Origin: CAWBCI01 sp963787195
Lineage (GTDB): Bacteria > Bacteroidota > Bacteroidia > Bacteroidales > JAGOPY01
Length of the DNA stretch: 64,000 nucleotides
Assembly: GCA_963787195.1 (NCBI GenBank)
Contig: CAWBCI010000019.1
Coordinates: 124,001 to 188,000 of the forward strand
Direction: 5' to 3'
Part shown: in pieces, positions 56,969 to 64,000 of the stretch
Layout: each line of letters starts with the position of its first letter
Numbering within the stretch: position 1 is the stretch's first letter
Translations under genes and position numbers: made by a program
Notes under the pieces: model-generated
Seen by the model: only the letters and a program-made list of their open reading frames with translations
What the model was told of the DNA's origin: nothing
Databases searched by the model: none

Positions 56969-57028
56969 GAGTTGAAATTTTGAATTTGAAATTTATTTGG
57001 TTTTTTGTTTTTTGGTATTTGGAATTTC

Positions 57029-58376
57029 CTAATAAATAATCAATTTCTCAAAACTATTCTTCCTTAAAAACCCTCTCAATATCACGTGTACATCCTTATT
57101 GTCATCGTATTTACGGATGACGTCGTGCAGGATCGTGGAATCGCCGTGGATGGATTCCATCTCCACGTAGCCGAAACCAACATAGCGCCCGTTCTCCACT
57201 TTTACCACCGAGACTTCATCAGAACTTCTTCCATCATCTATAATAAAGAAATTTTTATTCATATAGCTGTACTTGCTTATAGCGTCGATCACCCGGTCGT
57301 TGTAAGATTCCGGCGGTTCTATTCCGGCACAGGCCCCTTTGCAGTCGCCGATATGGTATTCGAAGCAGGTCCCATCGGAATGATACAGCCCGCATAGTTT
57401 CTGACAAAGGGCGAATTCATTCCGGATGCGGATCAGGTGGTTGCGCCCCTCTTCCCTGCTTGTATAGGAGGTAAGCGGCAGCCTTTCCCCTTTCAGGCGT
57501 TCTATACTGAGGCGTATATATCCGTCGGTTCCGGTATATGAAAAGAGGCCGTAATTGAAAATAGATCTTCTCAGGGACCGGTTAAAAACCGGTTTGTATT
57601 TCTTGATCTCATCCGACTCCAGCAAGAGAGCGACCAGCTCACTTCCTGTTAGTTCATAAGTTATATGGACGACCCGGTCGCGCATTTCCACGGCCCTTTT
57701 CGTAAGGTTATTGCTCAGGTGGGCCAGTATGCGGCTCTTTATGTTGATACTTTTACCGATATAAATTATATTCCCGTCCTCTTCGTGAAAATAATATACC
57801 CCGGGGGATTCCGGAAGGTTCATGATCTCTTCGCGGGAAAGCCTGGAATTGAGTCCTTTCAGGGGCACATGTTCTAAATCACTTTCCTGTTGTAAGAGGT
57901 ATTCGAAGAGCTTCACCGTGGCCCGGGCATCTCCTGAAGCCCGGTGACGGTCGGTAATTTCGATCTTAAGTTCCTTGCAAAGATTTCCCAATCCGTAAGA
58001 CCTCATTCCGGGCAGGAATTTCCGGCTGAGTTTCTTGGTGCACATTGTCTTCCGGTTAAAATCGTAAAACAGGCGCTTGAACTCATTCCTCAGAAAGCCA
58101 TAATCGAAAGGATGCATTGTGGGCGATGATAGTGCTATGCTCTGTCAGTTCGACGATCTTGCGGGCGATTTCGTAAAATTTAGGGGCATCGGCCACCATC
58201 TTATTGCTGATCCCGGTGAGTGCCGTGATATGATGCGGTATCCGGCATTCGGGGTTTACCAGGGAGGAATATTCTTCCACGATCTTTTGTCCGTCATGGA
58301 TAAAGATGGCCACCTCGGTGATGCGGTCCCTTCTGGCGTTCAGGCCTGTGGTTTCAAGGTCGATAATTGCATACAT
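57029..58376 (-). CDS. DEDDh exonuclease fused to a GIY-YIG nuclease with UvrC-like Cys region (frameshifted)
   Basis: A ~448-residue nuclease. N-terminal DnaQ-type 3'-5' exonuclease: DLETTG (Exo I Asp/Glu), HNASFDYGFLRNEF (Exo II Asp) and HRASGDARATVKLF (Exo III His-x4-Asp), so all DEDDh residues are present. Then GIY-YIG: SPGVYYFHEEDG, YIGKSINIKSR and LLESDEIKKYKPVFN. Residues ~320-350 include LCQKLCGLYHSDGTC and GDCKGACAG, a Cys set like UvrC's. The two literal ORFs join by removing one base near 58090. It follows the S24 regulator by 35 bases on the same strand. Similar fusions exist in other bacteria; damage-strand incision and end trimming are the likely activities. Confidence 0.85.
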
Positions 58377-58411
58377 AGGAAATAATACCTTTTAATAAAT
58401 AATCATTTTTA

Positions 58412-59212
58412 TTAGAGGTTGAGTTTGGTTTGAATTTCCCTGACTTCTTTCTGTATGGATTTGACGGTCTGCAAAAGTTCGTCTTTCGGGAGATTGGTCT
58501 GAGGAATTTCAGAGCTGATGAAATGCACGAACTTCCACACTTCCCTGATATCCTTCAGGGGCACATCATAGGGTTCGTAGAAAGTATTCAGCGAATGCAG
58601 CCTCAGGGCCTGTTCCGATTCTATCCGGTTCTCCACGATCTTAAAAACGATCCCTTCATCCATGGTGAGGATGACATAGGGAAAATCCGAACGGATATTG
58701 TACCAGTTTTGCAGGAACTCGGCCACCACCCAGGATTTATCCGGCACCGGCAGCATGGAATCCCCGTTCACCTGGAAAGCCCTGTACTTCTTGTCCCTGG
58801 AGAGGAAAGGCAACTGGAAAGTAGGCAGCACCCGGATGTACTCCGGGTCAGCATAGCCGCTGCGGTAACCGGCCTTGGCAGTCTCCTGCACCAACTCTAT
58901 GTTCTCGTTATTGTCGCTGTCGACCGTGGCGCTTAATATCCTTAGCTTGCTTCCTGTAATAAACACATCGTAGCCTTTTTCCAGCTGGGAAAGCTCGCTC
59001 TCGGGCAGCACCGAAAGGTCTTCCTTGATCAGTGTGTCAATGGATATCTTAAAGAAACGGGAAAATTCCATGAGGGCTTCCATTCCTGGCTGGGCCACCC
59101 CGTTCTCATAGCCGCTCAGGGTCGAGCGTTTCATCCCCAGCGAAAAAGCGATGTCGTCCTGGGTCCTCCCCAGCCTTTTCCTCAGGATCTTGATATTTGA
59201 GTTGAAATACAT
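58412..59212 (-). CDS. LexA-like HTH (XRE) / S24 peptidase transcriptional regulator
   Basis: 266 residues. N-terminal XRE HTH (residues ~8-62: LGRTQDDIAFSLGMKRSTLS) is linked to a C-terminal S24 domain. Potential autocleavage elements: Ala114-Gly115 in TAKAGYRSGYADPE, nucleophile Ser152 in VNGDSMLPVPD and Lys191 in DEGIVFKIVEN. This is the layout of self-cleaving SOS-type repressors of the CI/LexA group. Two 17-bp palindromes lie at its promoter (59321-59360). It is the first gene of a minus-strand pair with the exonuclease and is divergent from dinB-dnaE. Actual RecA-stimulated cleavage is inferred. Confidence 0.9.
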   Translation of the reverse strand: MYFNSNIKILRKRLGRTQDDIAFSLGMKRSTLSGYENGVAQPGMEALMEFSRFFKISIDTLIKEDLSVLPESELSQLEKGYDVFITGSKLRILSATVDSDNNENIELVQETAKAGYRSGYADPEYIRVLPTFQLPFLSRDKKYRAFQVNGDSMLPVPDKSWVVAEFLQNWYNIRSDFPYVILTMDEGIVFKIVENRIESEQALRLHSLNTFYEPYDVPLKDIREVWKFVHFISSEIPQTNLPKDELLQTVKSIQKEVREIQTKLNL

Positions 59213-59320
59213 AGTTATTATTTGGATTTGAAATTCGATTTCCCTGTTTATCCGCTTAATCTGATTTTATACCTGTCGGTTTAAAAAAAAATTATTAAAA
59301 GTTGATTTGAGATATAAAAA

Positions 59321-59366
59321 TGATTAAATTGTAATCAGAAAAATGATTAATATTTAATCAAAGATA
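59321..59366 (-). promoter_or_regulatory. Predicted operator pair and promoter of the S24 regulator
   Basis: Palindrome 1 TGATTAAATTGTAATCA (59321-59337, arms TGATTA/TAATCA) and palindrome 2 TGATTAATATTTAATCA (59344-59360, arms TGATTAA/TTAATCA), centres 23 bases apart. Palindrome 2 abuts and overlaps the minus-strand -7 box TATCTTTG (59366-59359). This is the placement expected for autorepression by the encoded HTH protein. Confidence 0.65.
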
Positions 59367-59485
59367 TTATAAAAAAGATGTTGTGGCAAGAAAAAAAACA
59401 GATTTTTTTCAATCTTAATACAAATCATTAATTATTAGTTTTTTATAATGATAAACTGAGGGGATAGACAACAGACGGGAGAAGT

Positions 59486-59509
59486 AACCGACGGGTTAAC
59501 CCGTCAGTT
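59486..59509. repeat. 24-bp palindrome copy 2 (one mismatch)
   Basis: Begins AACCGACGGGTTAACC and differs from copies 1 and 3 by one base in the right arm (CAGTT in place of CGGTT). Confidence 0.75.
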
Positions 59510-59565
59510 TGAGTAAAGTCTCATTACAGAAGGGTTTAAGTGATGAGGTTAACTGCGGTGGGGGT

Positions 59566-59642
59566 AACCGACGGGTTAACCCGTCGGTTAGGTCAAATAC
59601 CCCGTCGGTTAGGTCAAATACCCCGTCAGTTAAATCAAATAA
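59566..59642. repeat. 24-bp palindrome copy 3 merging into a 3 x 21-bp tandem repeat
   Basis: Perfect palindrome at 59566-59589. Its right arm starts a tandem array of 21-bp units beginning CCCGTCGGTTAGGTCAAATA: units at 59580-59600, 59601-59621 (identical) and 59622-59642 (three changes). The array ends 32 bases before the dinB ATG. Confidence 0.8.
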
Positions 59643-59674
59643 TTCAGAACAAATAATACAAAATAGTTTAAAAA

Positions 59675-60838
59675 ATGTCATATATAGAATCATCGGGGAA
59701 CCGGCAGATCGTGCACCTTGACCTGGATACTTTTTTCGTCTCGGTGGAGCGCCTGATGAACAGCCGCCTGAACGGCAAGCCGGTGATTATAGGGGGCACT
59801 TCCGACCGGGGTGTGGTGGCCAGTTGCAGTTACGAGGCGCGGCAGTTCGGGGTGCACTCGGCCATGCCGATGAAGATGGCCCGCCTGCTCTGCGGCGACG
59901 CCATCATCATCCGGGGCGACATGGACCAGTATTCCCGCTATTCGCACCTGGTCACCGAGATCATCGCCTCCAAATCACCGGTCTATGAAAAGGCTTCCAT
60001 CGACGAACATTATATCGACATCACGGGCATGGACCGCTTTTTCGGTAGCCTGAAGTGGACGCGTGAACTGCGGCAATCCATCATGAAGGAATCGGGACTG
60101 CCTATTTCTTTCGGCTTGTCGGTGAACAAGACCGTCTCCAAGATCGCCACGGGCGAGGCCAAGCCCAACGGGGAGCTGGAGGTGCCGGGGCAACTCGTGC
60201 AGCCCTTCCTGAACCCCTTATCCATCAAAAAGATCCCCATGATAGGCGACAAGGTATTCCGCCTTTTGCGCTCCATGGGGGTCGACACCATAAAGACCCT
60301 CAGCCATATCCCTCCGGAGATGGTGGAGAAGGTGCTGGGAAAGAACGGCATCATCATCTGGAAAAAGGCCAACGGCATAGATTCCACCCCGGTAAAATCC
60401 TATTCGGAGCAGAAATCCATGGGCTCGGAGATGACCTTCGAGAGCGACACCATCGACGTGGCCCGCATACGGCAGGTGCTTTCGGGCAAAGTGGAGCGCC
60501 TGGCCTTCGAACTCCGGAAGGATCAGAAGCTGACTTCCTGCATCACGGTCAAGATACGCTATTCGAATTTCGATACCCATACCCTGCAGCAGCGCATCCC
60601 CTACACTTCTTTCGACCATATCCTGATCCCGGCCGCCATGGAGCTCTTCAACCGGCTTTACCAGCGCCGCATGCTGATCCGCCTGGTGGGGGTCAAATTC
60701 AGCCACCTGGTGAGCGGGGTGCAGCAACTGGACATGTTCGAAGACACCCCGGAGATGATCAGCCTGTACATGGCCATGGATAATATCCGGAAGAAATTCG
60801 GGAAGAAGGCTGTGAGAAGGGCGGTGAGCATGACATGA
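59675..60838 (+). CDS. dinB: Y-family DNA polymerase (DinB/Pol IV-like)
   Basis: A 387-residue translesion polymerase. Palm acids are Asp16 in HLDLDTFFVSVE and Asp110/Glu111 in KASIDEHYID; His112 replaces the common Ala after SIDE. Steric-gate Phe21 is in the same first segment. Little-finger and thumb regions follow (GDKVFRLLRSMGVDTIKTL), and the C-terminus has QLDMF (351-355), a sliding-clamp-binding motif, followed by a basic tail. The gene is GC-rich relative to genes before 53 kb. It is followed by the dnaE-type gene 66 bases later in one direction, and is divergent from the S24 regulator. Class assignment is firm; DinB versus an ImuB/UmuC-like role is an interpretation. Confidence 0.9.
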   Translation: MSYIESSGNRQIVHLDLDTFFVSVERLMNSRLNGKPVIIGGTSDRGVVASCSYEARQFGVHSAMPMKMARLLCGDAIIIRGDMDQYSRYSHLVTEIIASKSPVYEKASIDEHYIDITGMDRFFGSLKWTRELRQSIMKESGLPISFGLSVNKTVSKIATGEAKPNGELEVPGQLVQPFLNPLSIKKIPMIGDKVFRLLRSMGVDTIKTLSHIPPEMVEKVLGKNGIIIWKKANGIDSTPVKSYSEQKSMGSEMTFESDTIDVARIRQVLSGKVERLAFELRKDQKLTSCITVKIRYSNFDTHTLQQRIPYTSFDHILIPAAMELFNRLYQRRMLIRLVGVKFSHLVSGVQQLDMFEDTPEMISLYMAMDNIRKKFGKKAVRRAVSMT

Positions 60839-60904
60839 AACCCTGTGCATTCTGAAACTTCTGCCTTAAACTAAGCTTGAGATAAAACAAAATAAAGACG
60901 CCCT

Positions 60905-63849
60905 TTGTACTGGAATGTGCATTCATATTACAGCCTGCGCTACGGGACCCTGTCGCCGGAAAAGCTGATGGAACTGGCCCAAAAGCATCAATCTGGATGT
61001 GCTGGGCCTGACCGACATCAACAATTCCACCGGCATCATGGATTTCGTGAAGATGTGCGGGGAGGCCGGCATCAAGCCCCTGGCGGGGCTGGAGTTCCGC
61101 GATGGCGACCGCCTGCTCTACACCGGCCTGGCGCGCAATAACGAAGGCTTCAGGGAACTGAACGAGTTCCTCAGCGGGCATACCCTGCAGGGGACTCCCC
61201 TGCCCCATCGCGCGCCGGCCTTCAGCAATGCCTATATCATCTACCCAAAAGATTCCGTATCACAATATGAACTCCGGGATAACGAACGTATAGGGATACG
61301 CCCCGAACAGGTCTCCGGACTGCTCTCCTCCGGATTCCGGCATGACCAGTCAGGACTGGTCCTTCAACAGCCGGTGACTTTCCAGGGCAAAGAAGGGCAT
61401 ATTTTGCACCGGAACCTGCGCGCCATCGACCATAATACACTGATCAGCAAACTGGAGCCGGAGCAGGTCTGCAGCCCCACTGAGGTTTTCGTACCGAAAG
61501 ACCGCCTGCTGAAAGTCTATGCCGATTATCCCGACATCATATCCAATACGGAGAAAATGATGGCCGATTGCAGCATAGGCTTCGACTACCATTCGGTAAA
61601 GAACCGCAAAACCTTTACCGGGAGCCATTACGACGATAAGATACTCCTGGAGAAGCTGGCCCTCGACGGCCTGGAATATCGCTACGGAAAGAAGAACCGG
61701 GAGGCCCGGGAGCGGATAAGGAGGGAACTTGAAATCATCGACACCATGAACTTCTCGGCTTATTTCCTGATCGCCTGGGACATTATCCGCTATTCCATGT
61801 CGAGAGGTTTTTACCATGTAGGACGGGGCAGCGGGGCCAACAGCATCGTGGCCTATTGCCTGAAGATCACCGACGTGGACCCCATCGAACTGAACCTTTA
61901 CTTCGAACGCTTCATCAACCCCAAACGCAGCAGTCCGCCCGACTTCGACATAGATTATTCCTGGAAAGAGAGGGAAACGGTGCAGGATTACATTTTCAAG
62001 CGCTACGGCCGCAAACATACCGCCCTGCTGGGTGCCATGTCGACTTTCAAGGGCAAGTCGATCTACCGGGAATTGGGGAAAGTCTATGGCCTGCCGAAGC
62101 AGGAGATCGACGACCTGATCCGTTATCCCGATGCCGGGATGAATAAGAACAATGTCACAAGGCAGATTCACCACATCGCCCAGATGATGGTAGACTTCCC
62201 CAACCTGCGCAGCATCCACGCCGGCGGGGTGCTGATATCGGAAGAGCCCATAACCGCTTATACGGCCCTGGATATGCCCCCCAAGGGCTTTCCCACCACC
62301 CAGTGGGATATGTATGTGGCCGAAGATATCGGTTTTGAGAAACTGGATATACTCAGTCAGCGGGGCATAGGGCATATTAAGGAATGTGCCGATATCATAG
62401 CTGAAAACAGGGGAATTAAGGTAGATGTGCACCAGGTGGCCAAATTCAAGCAGGACCCGCAGGTCAAACAACAGCTTATGAACGGCGAGACCAACGGCTG
62501 TTTTTATATCGAAAGCCCCGCCATGCGGGGCCTGCTGAAGAAACTGCATTGTGATAACTACCTCACCCTGGTGGCGGCCAGTTCCATCATCCGGCCGGGC
62601 GTGGCCAAGTCGGGCATGATGAAGGAATACATCTACCGCTTTCACAATCCCGGTAAATTCGACTACATACATCCCGTGATGAAGGAGCAGCTTGGAGGAA
62701 ACCTACGGGGTGATGGTTTACCAGGAAGACGTGCTGAAGATCTGCCATCACTTCGCCGGGCTCGACCTGGCCGATGCCGACGTTTTGCGCAGGGCGATGA
62801 GCGGAAAATACCGGGGAAAGAAAGAATTCGAGGTCATCGTCGAAAAGTTCTTCACGAACTGCAGGGAAAGAGGCTATTCGGAAGCCGTGACCAACGAAGT
62901 CTGGCGGCAGATCGAATCCTTTGCCGGCTATTCCTTCTCCAAGGCCCATTCGGCTTCCTATGCCGTGGAGAGCTTCCAGAGCCTCTACCTGAAAGCCCAT
63001 TACCCCATGGAATTCATGGTGGCGGTGATCAATAACTTCGGGGGCTTCTACCACCGCTGGGTCTATTTCAACGAGGCCCGGCGCTGCGGGGCCAAAATAC
63101 ACCTGCCCTGCGTGAACAACAGCAAGTACCTGACCTGCATCAAGGGGCAGGATATTTATACCGGCTTCGTCCATGTGGGCAACCTGGAAAGCGATACCGG
63201 GCAGGAGATACAGTCAGAGAGGGAAAAGAACGGCCCCTACCTCTCCCTGGAGAATTTCCTCGAAAGAATAAACCTTGGACTGGAACAGCTCATACTTTTG
63301 GTCCGCATCGGGGCTTTGCGGTTCACAGGGAAAAGCAAGTCGGCCCTATTGTGGGAGATCCATCTCTTATTGGGAAAAAACAAGCCCAACAATCATTACA
63401 ATGCCCTCTTCCGTCCTCCTTCCAGGGAGTTCAGGCTGCCCGAACTGCGCCACCTGCCGCTGGAAGACGCCTACGACGAGCTGGAAATGTTAGGCTGGCC
63501 GGTCACCCTCTCCTATTTCGACCTGCTGCAAAGCGGCTTCCGCGGGGAAATAAAAGCCCGTGAGCTGAATGCTTATTTGGGAAAGAGGGTCAGGATGGTG
63601 GGGAACCTGGTGACGATCAAGTACGTGAGGACCGTGAAAAGGGAGATCATGCATTTCGCCGCTTTTTTGGATGATGAGGGGGAGTTTTTCGATACCGTGC
63701 ATTTCCCGGATACGCTCAGGCTTTATCCTTTCAAGGGCGACGGGATATACCTTATCCTGGGTAAGGTAGTAGAAGAATTCGGCTTCCCCAGCCTGGAAGT
63801 GGAAAAGATGGCCAAACTGCCCCTGCAGCCCGATCCCAGGGGGAAATAG
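60905..63849 (+). CDS. dnaE2: DnaE-type (C-family) DNA polymerase, error-prone/accessory form, two frameshifts
   Basis: Corrected length ~980 residues, shorter than replicative DnaE (~1160+). TTG 60905 is the only start in frame that keeps MYWNVHSYYSLRYGTLS; an in-frame TAA is just upstream. Frameshift 1 near 60989 restores AQKHNLDVLGLTDINN; frameshift 2 near 62693 restores MKEQLEETYGVMVYQED. Polymerase acids lie in PPDFDIDYSWKERE (near residue 346-348), with VGRGSGANSIVAYCL and FSKAHSASYAVES further motifs. PHP-domain metal positions are degraded (HSYYS, TDINN). A C-terminal OB-like region (GKRVRMVGNLVTIKYV) remains. Adjacent to dinB and the S24 regulator, so probably a mutasome polymerase. 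Ends tail to tail with selD, two bases apart. Confidence 0.87.
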
Positions 63850-63851
63850 GC

Positions 63852-64000
63852 CTATTTCCGGATGTGGATTTTCCCGCTGCCTTTCCCGGTATTTTTAGCG
63901 ATGATTGCAGCGATGGGAATGGATTTCCGGAGTTCCGACACTAATTCAGCGGCGTATTTTTCAGGAATGGAAATCAACAGTCCGCCGGAGGTTTGGGCAT
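63852..64000 (-). CDS. selD: Selenide, water dikinase, C-terminal fragment (continues beyond window)
   Basis: The last ~49 residues on the minus strand read AQTSGGLLISIPEKYAAEL to GSGKIHIRK, and the stop lies at 63852-63854. The QTSGGLL segment is the hallmark of the SelD C-terminal half, where it contributes to the AIRS/PurM-like fold. SelD makes selenophosphate for selenocysteine or 2-selenouridine synthesis. Only the 3' end is in the window, so the N-terminal catalytic Cys/Sec cannot be seen. Other PurM-fold kinases (ThiL, HypE) rarely have this exact motif. Confidence 0.72.
   Translation of the reverse strand, partial: AQTSGGLLISIPEKYAAELVSELRKSIPIAAIIAKNTGKGSGKIHIRK

Larger units (their letters stand above)
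59213..59674. other. Divergent control region of the damage-tolerance locus
   Basis: 462 bases between the S24 regulator and dinB. Contains two TGATTA palindromes at the regulator's -7 box (59321-59366), two copies of the AACCGACGGGTT palindrome (59486, 59566) and a 21-bp tandem repeat (59580-59642). The 59370-59480 part is AT-rich. No convincing canonical TAnnTTTG box was found upstream of dinB. Confidence 0.7.

Noticed and set aside
59580..59642. Short repeats upstream of dinB considered as a CRISPR array
   Set aside because: Units are contiguous 21-bp tandem copies with no spacers and no cas genes nearby.
59496..59693. Minus-strand ORF with repeated DLTDGVF units
   Set aside because: Purely the translation of the 21-bp tandem repeat; no start context or homologous protein.
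60218..60850. 210-codon minus-strand open frame opposite dinB
   Set aside because: Antisense shadow of a GC-rich gene; no domain, and all Y-polymerase motifs are in the sense strand.
61350..62672. 440-codon open frame on the minus strand opposite dnaE
   Set aside because: Its translation is low-complexity (His/Gly/Val-rich) and mirrors the dnaE codons in GC-rich DNA; dnaE motifs in the sense strand are unambiguous.

Overview
The window reads as a chromosomal segment of a Bacteroidota bacterium, probably an uncultured Bacteroidales-like lineage. Support: (i) several predicted secreted proteins end in type IX secretion (T9SS) sorting domains; (ii) the gene order bamD-rpoZ-coaBC-DUF4835-recN; (iii) many genes are preceded by the Bacteroidota -7 promoter box TAnnTTTG; (iv) OprB-like porin, endonuclease I, DUF4835 and CheB-CheR hybrid families. 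No tRNA, rRNA, CRISPR array, prophage or complete insertion sequence was seen.

Layout. 1-5.1 kb: frameshifted, 5'-truncated oligopeptide-binding protein, flavin reductase, a DUF6913-like gene overlapping dapA, and a secreted M14 carboxypeptidase. 5.1-7.8 kb (minus): basic coiled-coil membrane protein and a serine-palmitoyltransferase-like enzyme. 7.9-15.3 kb (plus): bamD, rpoZ, coaBC, DUF4835, recN, fabI, acyl-CoA dehydrogenase. 15.4-20.9 kb: a long acyl-CoA dehydrogenase and clpC (both minus) around one orphan gene. 21.2-25 kb: gyrA and a TPR protein. 25-35 kb: envelope and secreted proteins (OprB-like porin, CxxCxC outer-membrane protein, 1279-aa PKD/GEVED T9SS protein, FtsX/MacB permease); two inverted copies of a ~140-bp palindromic repeat lie at 26.7 and 32.3 kb. 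35-39.4 kb (minus): secreted endonuclease I, arginine deiminase, ABC-F ATPase. 39.7-47.6 kb (plus): small AraC regulator, CheB-CheR-PAS hybrid, PAS protein, glucose-dehydrogenase-like SDR, GH63-like glucosidase. 47.6-53.4 kb: small membrane protein, lipoprotein, threonine aldolase, secreted esterase, and two divergent orphan genes around a TTAAGT-rich control region. 53.4-56.8 kb: extended SDR, steroid-5-alpha-reductase family enzyme, TlpA-like thioredoxin, CDF metal transporter.

57-63.85 kb is the most distinctive block: a GC-richer DNA-damage-tolerance locus. One arm (minus) encodes a LexA-like HTH/S24 regulator followed by a DEDDh exonuclease/GIY-YIG protein. The divergent arm encodes a Y-family polymerase with a clamp-binding motif followed by a ~980-aa DnaE-type polymerase whose PHP-domain metal motifs are degraded. 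The shared control region has two 17-bp palindromes at the regulator's promoter, plus 24-bp palindromes and a 21-bp tandem repeat. I interpret this as a self-contained inducible mutasome under a self-cleaving repressor (inference). A selD 3' end meets dnaE tail to tail at the right edge.

A major caution: at least ten, probably eleven, single-base frameshifts interrupt otherwise intact genes, and every one is a +1 insertion. That points to base-calling or assembly error rather than gene decay. Affected genes are annotated as whole genes with the shift position given.
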